Shown here: in pieces, positions 1-7,948 of the stretch
Numbering within the stretch: position 1 is the first letter of the stretch
Layout of the letters: each line of letters opens with the position of its first letter
Made by a program: the position numbers and the translations under genes
Source of the DNA: Granulicella sp. S156
GTDB taxonomy: Bacteria > Acidobacteriota > Terriglobia > Terriglobales > Acidobacteriaceae
Length of the DNA: 64,000 nt
Reading direction: 5' to 3'
NCBI RefSeq assembly: GCF_009766105.1
Contig: NZ_LMUH01000009.1
Location: 1 to 64,000, forward strand
The notes under the pieces: model-generated
Seen by the model: the letters and a program-made list of their open reading frames with translations, nothing else
Told to the model about the DNA's origin: nothing
The model's database searches: none

Positions 1-440
1 CTGCTCACCCTGTTTAAAACCTACTGCCAACTCTCAAATAACAAAAAAGTCACACGCTCTGAGCGAAGCGGCTCGCGCATTTTGCGAGCCGCGCAGTCGA
101 AGGACCCCGAAACCTCTCGTTCACCGATATGGTGTGGACCTTTTCAATCCCAAAGCCCGTCTGGGAATTTTCGCGCACCCAAAGGATTCAGGGCACGTCT
201 GTGCCACCCATCTCAGCGCCAAAGGCGCGGCTCATACCAGCCCCAGGTACGAAACATAAAAAGGGGTCCCGAGGGCTGAAAGCCTGACTCATCAGCAGGC
301 CACTGACACCCCGAGCCCTCAGACGACGCTAAAAAGGCACGTTTCGTTCCTGTCCGCACCATAAATACCGCCCAGTCAAGCGCATTATGCGCGGCAACTG
401 CCATGCAAACCCTGCACTCATCCAGTTACACTCACAATCG
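1..440. other. Intergenic region with hairpin
   Basis: No convincing gene is visible before the mutarotase start at 441. Positions 68-76 and 84-92 form a perfect 9-bp inverted repeat (GCGGCTCGC / GCGAGCCGC, 7-nt loop). It is followed by a GCAGTCGAAGGACCCC string that also occurs, in variant form, in the repeats near 1.4, 23.9 and 38.7 kb, so this looks like a member of that dispersed family. A weaker pairing joins GAGGGCT near 269 with AGCCCTC near 314. Short open frames here have no recognisable similarity or ribosome binding site and were not called. Confidence 0.45.
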
Positions 441-1376
441 ATGCAAACACTCACCGAGCTCAACGACCAATTTGGCATTCCACAGGTCCTTGTCTTTGCC
501 GAGGGCAAAGGCGGTCTCCTCTGCGCCCAGATCACCACCGAAGCCTGCAGTGCGACGCTTTACCTCCAGGGTGCGCATCTTGCGCACTGGCAGCCCGCCG
601 GGCAGAAGCCGGTGCTGTTTCTCAGCGACCGCTCCAACTTCGCCGAGGGCAAGGCGATTCGCGGCGGCGTCCCGGTCATCTTTCCCTGGTTCGGCCAGCG
701 CACCGGCGCACGTACCGACGGCCCCATGCACGGCTTCGCCCGGACGGAGGTCTGGCAGGTCGCCCTCGCGGCCTTCTCCGACAAAGACCTGCACCTGACC
801 CTGACGCTCGGCCCCAGCGACGAGAGCCGCAAGCTCGGCTTCGACCACTTCCGCGTGGCCTACGAGCTGGTGCTCGGCAGCACGCTGACCATGCGGATCA
901 GCGTCGTCAACCACGCGGAGACGCCGCTGCACTTTGAAGAGGCTCTGCACACTTACTTCGCGGTCGGCGAGCCGGAGCATCTGCGGATCTACGGCCTGGG
1001 CCACACCGAGTTCCTCGACAAGACCGACAGTTTCAAGCGCAAGACCCAGACCGAAGACGTGTTGACGCTGCACCAGACCACCGACCGGCCATACCTTAAC
1101 ACCACCGCAACCGTCACGCTGGAGGACCCCGACCTCAGCCGCCGCATCGTGGTGGCCAAGCAGGGCTCGAAGACCACGGTGGTGTGGAACCCCTGGTCGC
1201 AGGTCGCGGCGACGTTGGCGGACTTTCCTCCCGAAGGCTGGCGCAGCATGACCTGCATCGAGACCGCGAACGCCGCCGACAACGCTCTCACCCTGCAGCC
1301 GAAGGAAGCGCATACGATGGAGGCAAAGATCTCCATCGAACCCTTCAGCGGCAGCGCGACGGAACGGCTCCAATAA
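441..1376 (+). CDS. D-hexose-6-phosphate mutarotase (YeaD family)
   Basis: The 311-residue product matches the galactose-mutarotase-like fold of the glucose-6-phosphate 1-epimerase (YeaD) family, which interconverts alpha and beta anomers of hexose 6-phosphates in the cytoplasm. Visible family signatures are GAHLAHWQP, the phosphate-side RGGVPVIFPWFGQR segment, MHGFARTEVW, the catalytic-His segment EALHTYF and the C-terminal CIETANA segment with the likely catalytic Glu. The frame is open from an ATG at 387, but the ATG at 441 begins directly before conserved sequence (QTLTELNDQFG) and gives a normal family length. Coding is dense and high-GC like its neighbours. It appears to be a single-gene unit, followed by an inverted-repeat intergenic region. 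Confidence 0.88.
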   Translation: MQTLTELNDQFGIPQVLVFAEGKGGLLCAQITTEACSATLYLQGAHLAHWQPAGQKPVLFLSDRSNFAEGKAIRGGVPVIFPWFGQRTGARTDGPMHGFARTEVWQVALAAFSDKDLHLTLTLGPSDESRKLGFDHFRVAYELVLGSTLTMRISVVNHAETPLHFEEALHTYFAVGEPEHLRIYGLGHTEFLDKTDSFKRKTQTEDVLTLHQTTDRPYLNTTATVTLEDPDLSRRIVVAKQGSKTTVVWNPWSQVAATLADFPPEGWRSMTCIETANAADNALTLQPKEAHTMEAKISIEPFSGSATERLQ

Positions 1377-1407
1377 GGTCTGTTGGAGCCCTGCCGCTGC
1401 TTTTGCT

Positions 1408-1575
1408 TGTTTTTCGTCGTCATCCTGAAGCGTAGCTGAAGGACCCCCGCATTTGTGGTGGTACAGACGCCAAGCGCATCACTAGCTTTGGTTCTGTCCC
1501 ACCTTGCATCTGTGGTGACAACAATGCGGGGGTCCTTCGCCTATGGCTCAGGATGACGACGAAAAACAAGCAACG
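1408..1575. repeat. Inverted pair of dispersed intergenic repeat
   Basis: Two copies of one repeat face each other. The left copy (about 1408-1454) reads TTGTTTTTCGTCGTCATCC then AAGCGTAGCTGAAGGACCCC. The right copy (about 1520-1575) reads as its reverse complement (AATGCGGGGGTCCTTCGCC ... GGATGACGACGAAAAACAAG). The transcript between the mutarotase and maf genes could fold into a long hairpin. Related single copies lie at 23946-23998 and 38637-38700. Confidence 0.8.
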
Positions 1576-1642
1576 GCAAGGACGAAAGACATTCGATAAA
1601 CATGAGTTTTCAATAGATCCCAAACAAGATTCAAAGGGGCGT

Positions 1643-2212
1643 ATGAACCAACTCATCCTCGCATCAAGCTCCCCACGCCGCCGCGAGTTGCTGGCCAAGG
1701 CCGGCTACACGTTCGAAGTACGCGCTGCGGACATCGACGAGAGCCTCCACGCGAGCGAGCTGCCTAAGGACTATGTGCAGCGTCTGGCTCTCGAAAAGGC
1801 ACAGAAAATAGCCGCGCTGAATCCCGAGGCGGTCGTGCTCGGCGCGGACACCACCGTTGTGGTGGAAGGCGAAGTGTTGGGCAAGCCCGAGGACCACGCC
1901 GACGCCGAGCGCATGCTGCGCCTACTCTCAGGCCGCACCCACCAGGTATACACAGGCCTTGCCGTGGTGAAGGGAGCAGAGCATCGCATCCACGTGGAGA
2001 CAACGGATGTCGTCTTCCGCGACCTCACGGACGAAGAGCTCGCAACCTATCTCGCTTCAGGAGAGGCCATGGACAAGGCCGGAGCCTATGGCATCCAGGG
2101 CTACGCCGCACGCTGGATTCCCCGGATCGAAGGCGACTACTTCAACGTTGTAGGCCTGCCGCTCTCCGCAATGGTGGGGCTGTTGGGTGAGAGTGTTTTT
2201 AGCGCAGCTTGA
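1643..2212 (+). CDS. maf: Maf family nucleotide pyrophosphatase
   Basis: The 189-residue protein starts MNQLILASSSPRRRELL, the Maf signature (S-S-P-R-R-x-E-L-L). It also carries the conserved VVLGADTTVV and GKP segments and a SGRTHQVYTG segment. Maf proteins hydrolyse non-canonical or canonical nucleoside triphosphates to monophosphates and have been linked to cell division control. The exact specificity cannot be read with confidence here. The frame continues upstream to 1553 through the intergenic repeat. The ATG at 1643 is preferred because an AAAGGGG ribosome-binding-like string at 1633-1639 precedes it and the Maf core starts there. Confidence 0.93.
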   Translation: MNQLILASSSPRRRELLAKAGYTFEVRAADIDESLHASELPKDYVQRLALEKAQKIAALNPEAVVLGADTTVVVEGEVLGKPEDHADAERMLRLLSGRTHQVYTGLAVVKGAEHRIHVETTDVVFRDLTDEELATYLASGEAMDKAGAYGIQGYAARWIPRIEGDYFNVVGLPLSAMVGLLGESVFSAA

Positions 2213-2260
2213 GATATAAACGGGTGGGTTTTTAGCTGTCGAGGAACGAAAATGCCATTT

Positions 2261-2277
2261 TACACGAATTACGTGTA
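2261..2277. promoter_or_regulatory. Palindromic operator candidate for the toxin-antitoxin pair
   Basis: TACACG-AATTA-CGTGTA is a perfect 6+6 inverted repeat ending 10 nt before the proposed GTG start of the antitoxin at 2288. Type II antitoxins commonly autoregulate by binding such palindromes across their own promoter. Its position argues against the upstream ATG at 2252, which would put the operator inside the coding region. Confidence 0.5.
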
Positions 2278-2287
2278 CACTATTTTC

Positions 2288-2506
2288 GTGAAGAACATAA
2301 CGCTCACAGCCGACGAAAACCTTATCGAGCAAGCTCGTGCAGTCGCTCGTTTACAGCACAAGACACTGAACATTGCTTTTCGCGAGTGGCTGTCTCAATA
2401 CGCGCTTCAAGATGGAGCTGCGCAAGAGTACGAAGCCTTGATGGCCCGTCTGCGCTATGCCCGATCTACTGGCCCTTATACGCGAGATGAGATGAATGAG
2501 CGCTAG
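2288..2506 (+). CDS. VapB-like antitoxin
   Basis: The 72-residue product (from the GTG at 2288: MKNITLTADENLIEQAR...) has the shape of a VapB-type antitoxin: a short beta strand followed by a helix-turn-helix-like or ribbon-helix-helix N-terminus (LTADENLIEQARAVARLQHKT) and a variable C-terminal toxin-binding tail. It overlaps the PIN toxin gene by 11 nt, the usual translationally coupled antitoxin-toxin arrangement. An in-frame ATG at 2252 would add 12 residues but would run through a palindrome that looks like the operator. No clear Shine-Dalgarno sequence precedes either start. Confidence 0.72.
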   Translation: MKNITLTADENLIEQARAVARLQHKTLNIAFREWLSQYALQDGAAQEYEALMARLRYARSTGPYTRDEMNER

Positions 2507-2918
2507 GTATTTTCTCGATACCAATGTGCTGGCATATACCTTCGACAATAGGGAGCCGCGGAAAGCACAAGTAGCCGATAGGCTGGTGGCTGAAGGAATA
2601 CAGCAGCGAACGGGCATTATCAGTTATCAGGTGATGCAGGAATTCCTCAACGTTGCTTTTAAACGGTTCAATCCGCCATTGGCATCGAACGATGCTCAGC
2701 AATATCTCTCATCCGTTCTGCGGCGGTTGCTTGCAGTTCAATCGTCCGTGGCGTTATGCAGTGAAGCTCTGCAAATAAGAGATCGCTACCAACTAAGTTG
2801 GTATGACTGCTTGATTGTCGCTGCTGCACTTGAAGCCAAGTGCGAGATCCTGTACACCGAAGACCTGCAGCACGGACAGCGGTTCGGTGAGTTGCTCGTC
2901 GTGAATCCGTTTCTCTAA
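2496..2918 (+). CDS. PIN-domain toxin (VapC-like ribonuclease)
   Basis: The 140-residue protein is a complete PIN domain. It has the N-terminal acidic residue in FLDTNVLAYTFD (D8, with N10), a second in MQEFLNV (E49), a third in SWYDCLIVAAAL (D104) and a C-terminal acidic pair in LYTEDLQHG (E122/D123). These residues coordinate Mg2+ in VapC endoribonucleases, which cleave tRNA or rRNA when released from antitoxin. The gene starts inside the antitoxin gene with an 11-nt overlap. All metal ligands are present, so the toxin is predicted to be active. The pair appears intact, unlike the decayed pair near 48 kb. Confidence 0.9.
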   Translation: MSARYFLDTNVLAYTFDNREPRKAQVADRLVAEGIQQRTGIISYQVMQEFLNVAFKRFNPPLASNDAQQYLSSVLRRLLAVQSSVALCSEALQIRDRYQLSWYDCLIVAAALEAKCEILYTEDLQHGQRFGELLVVNPFL

Positions 2919-3125
2919 GAGTTCTGGTGATTGACGCGCCGTGTTGCGTATTCCTGCAAGGATCTTTTCGATCCTGCATTCCCAACGCCCCCAGCATCCA
3001 TTTGGTCAGTTGAACCGAACTATCGCTGCTACACTGGGCGACGAACACTTAACAGCACAAAGGGAGATCGCGCCACGACGAAGGCGTTTTTCCGGCAGCA
3101 CCGCTTCTCGAAGAGGTATCAGGAC

Positions 3126-4583
3126 GTGTCCCTATCTTGTGCGATCGCTTCTCCTCAGCATTCTTCGCAAAGCGATGCAGGTCCGCGCCTCTCACGCTGC
3201 TGGCTGGCACTCATAGCACTCTGCCTCGTCGGGTTGGCGCCTGTGGCCATGTACGCACAAGCTGCAGACCCCACGGAAACACCGACCATCGTAGATAGCG
3301 GTTTTGTTCCTCAAGGGGTAGCCGTGGACAGCAGCGGCAACGTGTACATCACTGACAGCGTCGGCCGGGTATTGAAGGCGACGCCGTCGGGTGGCATATA
3401 TATCCCGAGCGTTCTTCCGACCAGTGGCTTGAACGATCCTTATGGGATAGCGGTAGATAGCAGCGGCAATCTCTACATCGCGGACAGTGGCAACAACCGC
3501 GTGGTGAAAGAGACGTTGTCCGGCGGCAGCTATAGCCAAAGCAGCATAGGAAGCAAACTGGTTTCTCCTAAAGGAGTGGCCGTTGATAAAAATGGCAACC
3601 TCTATATAACCAGTAAAGGACCCATACCCAATATAGGAAACGACGACGTTTATAAAGAGACGCCGTCAGGCAGTGGCTATAAGGAGCTACCAATTTTCGA
3701 TGGTTTATCCAATCCCTATGGCGTAGCCGTGGATAGCAGCGGCAACGTGTACATCACCAATACCGGAAACAATAGCATTCTGATGGAAACACTATCCGGT
3801 AATAGTTATGAGACAAGCATCGTGGTAGTTCATGATGAAGTGAATTCACCCTATGGCGTAGGGGTGGATAGCAGCGGCAATCTCTATGTCGCCGACACGT
3901 ACAACAACCGCATCGTGAAGGAAGTGCCCCCCGGCATTCCCTATACCCAAAGCGTCGTGGTGATCAATACCAGCTTGAATTTACCGGCAGGCGTAGCGGT
4001 AGACAGCAACGACACCCTCTATATCGCGGACACCCAAAACCAACGTGTCTTGAGGCTGCAGACCGAAGAAGGCTTCACCCTAACCAGCACATCTTCCACT
4101 TCTCAGGGCGTCTACGACGGCAGCGCCACCGCCAGTTATAGCTTCGCGATTACGCCCGTGGCCGGAGACTACCCGAACCTGATTACGCTCTCGGTAACGG
4201 GCCTGCCTACGGGTTTTACGGCAAAGTTCAACCCGGCGACGACCACACCTGGGACGAGCACGGTGAGTTCGCAACTGGTCGTGGAGGACGCCGCTTTGGC
4301 ATCGGAGCAGCATCAACGTGGCTGGAACTCTCCAGGCAAGGACGCGTTTGGGGCAATCTTCGCCTGCCTCTTGTTGCCGTTATTGGGGATGCGCCGCAAG
4401 CTGCGAACTCGCTTGCTGACTCTGCTCCTGCTCTGCGTTGGTCTGACCGCAACCTTCGGAATAACTGCTTGCGGCAGCGGCGGTATACCGCCCGGCCCAG
4501 CCGTCAGTTACACCCTGACCGTAACGGGCACGAGTGGCTCGCTGGCGCACTCCACCCCGGTAACCCTGAGTGTGACCCCGTAG
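3126..4583 (+). CDS. Secreted NHL-repeat protein with C-terminal membrane hairpin
   Basis: The protein (485 residues from the GTG at 3126) has a signal-peptide-like segment (CWLALIALCLVGLAPVAMYAQA). Six repeats follow, built on xGVAVDSSGNVYITDxxxxRVLKET, the NHL/six-bladed beta-propeller pattern; the third repeat is degenerate. After an Ig-like stretch (about residues 310-385) comes an unusual tail. It has a hydrophobic segment ending LLPLLGMRRKLRTR, a second hydrophobic segment, the lipobox-like ITACGSGG, and a short beta-rich end (YTLTVTGTSGS). The function is unknown; such proteins are abundant in Terriglobia. The frame extends to a TTG at 2931, but GTG 3126 has AAGAGG nine nt upstream and gives a better signal peptide. 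A paralogue begins at 62128. Confidence 0.75.
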   Translation: MSLSCAIASPQHSSQSDAGPRLSRCWLALIALCLVGLAPVAMYAQAADPTETPTIVDSGFVPQGVAVDSSGNVYITDSVGRVLKATPSGGIYIPSVLPTSGLNDPYGIAVDSSGNLYIADSGNNRVVKETLSGGSYSQSSIGSKLVSPKGVAVDKNGNLYITSKGPIPNIGNDDVYKETPSGSGYKELPIFDGLSNPYGVAVDSSGNVYITNTGNNSILMETLSGNSYETSIVVVHDEVNSPYGVGVDSSGNLYVADTYNNRIVKEVPPGIPYTQSVVVINTSLNLPAGVAVDSNDTLYIADTQNQRVLRLQTEEGFTLTSTSSTSQGVYDGSATASYSFAITPVAGDYPNLITLSVTGLPTGFTAKFNPATTTPGTSTVSSQLVVEDAALASEQHQRGWNSPGKDAFGAIFACLLLPLLGMRRKLRTRLLTLLLLCVGLTATFGITACGSGGIPPGPAVSYTLTVTGTSGSLAHSTPVTLSVTP

Positions 4584-4653
4584 CAGGTAGTCTTTTCGAT
4601 ACCTCACCGCAAAATTCAGCGGATTGCAACATTCCTTCAGTACGGTAGTCGTT

Positions 4654-5418
4654 ATGCGACTTAGCTTCGTCATACCTGCGTACAACGAAGAAGCCTATCT
4701 GCCGGCGTGTCTGGAGTCCATCCTCGACCAGATCAAAGGTCTCGACAGCCTCACCGAGATCATCGTCGTCAACAACGCCAGCACCGATGCCACTCGCGAA
4801 GTCGCCCTCCGTTACCCCGGCGTCATCGTCGTCGACGAGCCGCGCAAGGGCCTCACCTTCGCTCGTCAGGCCGGCTTTGCCGCCAGCTCCGGCGAGCTCA
4901 TCGCCAACGTCGACTCCGACTCGCGGCTCACGCCCGGCTGGGTCGCCAACGTTCTCTCCGCCTTTGACGCCCAGGTTCCATCCGGTAAGCGCCCACTGGC
5001 CGCCTACTCCGGTCCTATCCTCTACTACGACCTCACACCACGGCAGCGCATTCTCGTCCACGTCTTCTACCTGACGGCATGGACGACTTATGCGATGAAC
5101 CGCTACATCCTGCGCGTGGGTTCGATGGTGCAGGGCGGCAACTTCGTCACTGCTCGCTGGGCACTGGAGGAGATCGGCGGCTTCAATCTTGCGATCAGCT
5201 TCTACGGCGAGGACACCGACATTGCGCGCCGCCTGAACGATGTCGGCGAAGTCCGTTTCACCTTCGACCTGAAGATGTTCTCCTCCGCCCGCCGCCTCAA
5301 GAAGGAAGGCATGTTGACGATGGCCGCAAGGTACTCCATCAACTATCTCTGGACGACCTTCTTCAAGCGCCCCTACACGCACACGCATATCGACATACGC
5401 GAACAGCCTGAAGGCTAG
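4654..5418 (+). CDS. Family 2 glycosyltransferase
   Basis: The 254-residue protein has a GT-A fold typical of family GT2. It has the N-terminal FVIPAYNEEAYLP motif, the nucleotide-binding VVNNASTDATREVA segment, the metal-binding VDSDSR (DxD) motif and a downstream FYGEDTDIARR segment containing the catalytic-base-like ED pair. It transfers an unidentified sugar to an unidentified acceptor, probably in glycan or glycolipid assembly. There are no strong transmembrane helices, so it is likely cytoplasmic or membrane-peripheral. The ATG at 4654 was chosen over an in-frame TTG at 4624 because the GT2 core begins at once (MRLSFVIPAYNEE). It stands alone, followed by two intergenic hairpin repeats. 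Confidence 0.88.
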   Translation: MRLSFVIPAYNEEAYLPACLESILDQIKGLDSLTEIIVVNNASTDATREVALRYPGVIVVDEPRKGLTFARQAGFAASSGELIANVDSDSRLTPGWVANVLSAFDAQVPSGKRPLAAYSGPILYYDLTPRQRILVHVFYLTAWTTYAMNRYILRVGSMVQGGNFVTARWALEEIGGFNLAISFYGEDTDIARRLNDVGEVRFTFDLKMFSSARRLKKEGMLTMAARYSINYLWTTFFKRPYTHTHIDIREQPEG

Positions 5419-5461
5419 GGGCTCCAGGCAACAACATTGCCGATACGAACACCCGCTATCT

Positions 5462-5545
5462 CACACAAAGGTCGCAAAGAAAGCCAAGTTCCGCCACGGG
5501 TACCGTAGCGAAACTTGGCTCTTTTCTTTGCGACCTTTGCGTCAA
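5462..5545. repeat. CAAAGGTCGCAAAG hairpin repeat
   Basis: CAAAGGTCGCAAAGAAA (about 5466-5482) is matched in inverted orientation by TTTCTTTGCGACCTTTG (5523-5539). GCCAAGTT/AACTTGGC lies inside, and GCGTCAAG is the right tail. It belongs to the same style of element as those at 27336, 42166, 53519 and 54784, all with right arms ending in TGCGTCAAG or TGCGTTAA. Confidence 0.8.
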
Positions 5546-5574
5546 GCTGTTGCTTGTTCTTCGAGCTGAAGCTC

Positions 5575-5687
5575 GAGCGGTATCAATGTGAGTGTACCCA
5601 GTGCTACAGGGCTTGACGCCATTTTTTCCCAATAAAAATGGCATTCGCAAGCATTTTCAGAGGGCCAGTGACATTGATACCGCTCTA
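5575..5687. repeat. GAGCGGT-tipped inverted repeat element
   Basis: A perfect 15-bp inverted repeat, GAGCGGTATCAATGT (5575-5589) and ACATTGATACCGCTC (5671-5685), encloses 81 nt. The right tip reads CCGCTCTA, so its minus-strand TAG (5685-5687) is the stop codon of the PHP-family gene. Related elements with a TAGAGCGGTTTCAC tip are at 9885-9934 and 17031-17144, also at 3' ends of minus-strand genes. Confidence 0.85.
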
Positions 5688-6836
5688 AACCAGCTCCAGC
5701 CCTTGCCGCAGATCGTTGACTCCGGGGAATGCCAGGCTGAGCGGGGCAGCGACGCCACGCTTGCCGAACAGACGCACCAGTTTGATCGCCGTCATGATCG
5801 CGGGCGGCGGTGTGCCGCCAACCCAGAGCTGGCTCAACTGCCGCATCTCGCCGTTTTGATCCGGGTGGAAGACGCGATCGTCCCACTTCTGCCAGCCAGG
5901 GAGAAACTGCGGGAAGTCGGTGACAGCATTCAGCGTGGACTGCACAATGCGCTGCTCCCAGCGCTGCTGGTACTGGTCCATGAAGTGGACATGGCTGCGG
6001 CCCTCAACGCGGATCTCTTCGACGAAATCGTTGAAGTTGGTCGCTGTTGTCAGGTTGACGTTTGCGTTTGGCTCCAGCCCGTGCCGGTCGCCGCCCGAGA
6101 TCAGCAGGTACCCGAGTTCGCGGCACAGGCGGCCGACTTCGCGGTTCTCCTGCGCATGGCGCAGCCCGTTCAGCTCCAGGGCGTGGATGCAGTTGCCCAC
6201 CTCGCTCAGGAACCGCAGCATCTCGCTCACGTGCACCGGACCCTTCTTGTGCAGGTCCCAGAGTGGGTGGTTGAACACGATCAGGACATTCGGTTGCTCA
6301 TGCAGTTCGCGCAGCAGCTCGATCAGCCTGGCGTCGTTCGGAGCTACGGTATAGGCCTCGAAGCGGCTCATCCACTCCGTGCCGCTGCCGCTGGGCAGGT
6401 TGTGAATGCCGAGATGAAACACCGTCTGTCCGTAGGGCGCAGACCACTCGACCGACATAGGAATGTGCCGCGACGAGGGCACAGCCCGCAGCAGCAGGGT
6501 GCCTTCGAGTGTGTCGTGGTCCGTGATCGAGACCAGCGGATACAGTCCAAGCCGTTGAATCTGTTTGGCCTCAAGGTCGTACGCCATGCGCGGCTGTAGC
6601 GGCGGACGCCAGTTGGCGCGGTCGAAGTCCAGCTTCACTCCGTAGAGGTTGTAGGCCTTCTTCTCATAGTGAGCCACAACGCGGCCCACTCCGGGCAGCG
6701 CCAATCCCATCGCGTGGATGAAACCCAGCGTCTCCTCCGAACAGCTCGTATGGCTGTGGAGCGAAACGCCTGTCGTAAAGGCTGTAGTGGCTAGCGGCTG
6801 CTTCCAGTTCGTCGAGACTTTTGAATGCGGCTGCAT
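5685..6836 (-). CDS. PHP-domain metal-dependent hydrolase
   Basis: The 383-residue protein carries the spaced metal-binding motifs of the PHP (polymerase and histidinol phosphatase) superfamily: SLHSHTSCS near the N-terminus, SITDHDTLEG around residue 104, a conserved Glu in SVEWS, FNHPLWD, and GGDRHG near residue 260. PHP enzymes are phosphoesterases using two or three metals; the substrate here cannot be inferred. The length exceeds a minimal PHP domain, with an unassigned C-terminal part rich in Trp. Its stop codon TAG is contributed by the tip of the adjacent inverted repeat. It seems monocistronic. Confidence 0.8.
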   Translation of the reverse strand: MQPHSKVSTNWKQPLATTAFTTGVSLHSHTSCSEETLGFIHAMGLALPGVGRVVAHYEKKAYNLYGVKLDFDRANWRPPLQPRMAYDLEAKQIQRLGLYPLVSITDHDTLEGTLLLRAVPSSRHIPMSVEWSAPYGQTVFHLGIHNLPSGSGTEWMSRFEAYTVAPNDARLIELLRELHEQPNVLIVFNHPLWDLHKKGPVHVSEMLRFLSEVGNCIHALELNGLRHAQENREVGRLCRELGYLLISGGDRHGLEPNANVNLTTATNFNDFVEEIRVEGRSHVHFMDQYQQRWEQRIVQSTLNAVTDFPQFLPGWQKWDDRVFHPDQNGEMRQLSQLWVGGTPPPAIMTAIKLVRLFGKRGVAAPLSLAFPGVNDLRQGLELV

Positions 6837-7116
6837 GGTCGCTCCTGGCGGCTATGACATGGTTAGTTCTGCCTAAAGATTGCCAGCCAAATGCGAATGC
6901 ACCGTAATAAGAGCAATAACAGACGTTCAATTTGGCGAAATATGTGCCGAGTTATGTACCCTTTAGCGCAAGTTTCGATTGGAGCGACGCCTCAATGTCT
7001 TCAAAATCCCGCAATTCTTAAGGGAGCATTGCGTTGTCACTCGGTTTCGTCTTTGCAGACCTGTTTATAAATTCCATATCTATAGAGCAGACTGAAATAC
7101 TGTGAGGGGGGACACG

Positions 7117-7926
7117 ATGAAGGGTAAGCAGGCAGTTTTCTTTGTAGTGCTTTTAGTACTCTTCTTTGCCTGCATCTTCAGTCCCTTCTACCTGTCAGAC
7201 GATCCAGCACAAGCCGCAAACAGTGGCCTGCGCAAGGCGTTGATACCTGTACTGCAGGAGTATCGGAGTCTGCAGGCTCAGGCCGCAGCGGGCAAACTCA
7301 GCGGAAAGACAGACCCGGCACTAGCTACAGCGCGACAGCACCTTAACCAGGCAGAACGTTTCGTTCCTCTCTTTGAATCTGAAAATGGAAGGCATGCCAA
7401 TAACCACGCCGAAGGTGCGCTGGATGCGTACGCAAGAAATGTCGAGGACCTGGCCGAGGCAAAGAAATCGATACAAAGTTCACTTGTTGGCGGCGACTCT
7501 ACTTCATCCGGGATAGAACTTACCCAGTCGGCAGATAGAGCTCAACGAGACTTCACCATAGCTTCAAACGCCCTCGCAGAGCCTGCGCACCAGGCCTGGG
7601 GTGTCACCCTTCAGGGCATCTTATTTCCCTTAGGTTTGATGATCCTCCTTCCCAGCATTTTTCTGGTGGGCTTTGGGCCGAGCGCTATGAGAGCACTGCG
7701 TGATCGGGGCATACGGCGAACAGGGGTGCGGATGACGGCCACTGTGATCTCTTCCAGCAAAACAGGGTTGATGGTGAACTATGTGCCGCAATACGAGGTG
7801 ACCGTCCGCCTGCCAACCGGCGACACTACAAAAGTGATACTGCTGGCCTATGCAGGAGCGCCTCCGGGTATGGAGTTGCAAGTGATCGTGGACCCTGCCA
7901 ATCCAAGTAAGGCGGTTGTTGTCTAA
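7117..7926 (+). CDS. Membrane protein with DUF3592-like C-terminal domain
   Basis: The 269-residue product has an N-terminal hydrophobic segment (AVFFVVLLVLFFACIF) followed by about 130 residues rich in Ala, Gln and Glu that look helical. A second transmembrane segment (GILFPLGLMILLPSIFLV) follows. The C-terminal domain starts MTATVISSSKTGLMVNYVPQYEVTV and ends with a VDPANPSKAVVV motif. That last domain resembles DUF3592 proteins, in which a small beta-rich domain follows membrane helices. The function is unknown. The ATG at 7117 has a strong GAGGGGGG Shine-Dalgarno string upstream, so it is preferred over the GTG at 7102. No operon partner is evident. Confidence 0.65.
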   Translation: MKGKQAVFFVVLLVLFFACIFSPFYLSDDPAQAANSGLRKALIPVLQEYRSLQAQAAAGKLSGKTDPALATARQHLNQAERFVPLFESENGRHANNHAEGALDAYARNVEDLAEAKKSIQSSLVGGDSTSSGIELTQSADRAQRDFTIASNALAEPAHQAWGVTLQGILFPLGLMILLPSIFLVGFGPSAMRALRDRGIRRTGVRMTATVISSSKTGLMVNYVPQYEVTVRLPTGDTTKVILLAYAGAPPGMELQVIVDPANPSKAVVV

Positions 7927-7948
7927 ACCTAAGAGCAAGACGGTAAAT

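Noticed and set aside
5592-6599. 335-codon plus-strand open frame
   Set aside because: It lies antisense to the PHP-domain gene, which has clear motifs. The frame is a high-GC shadow.
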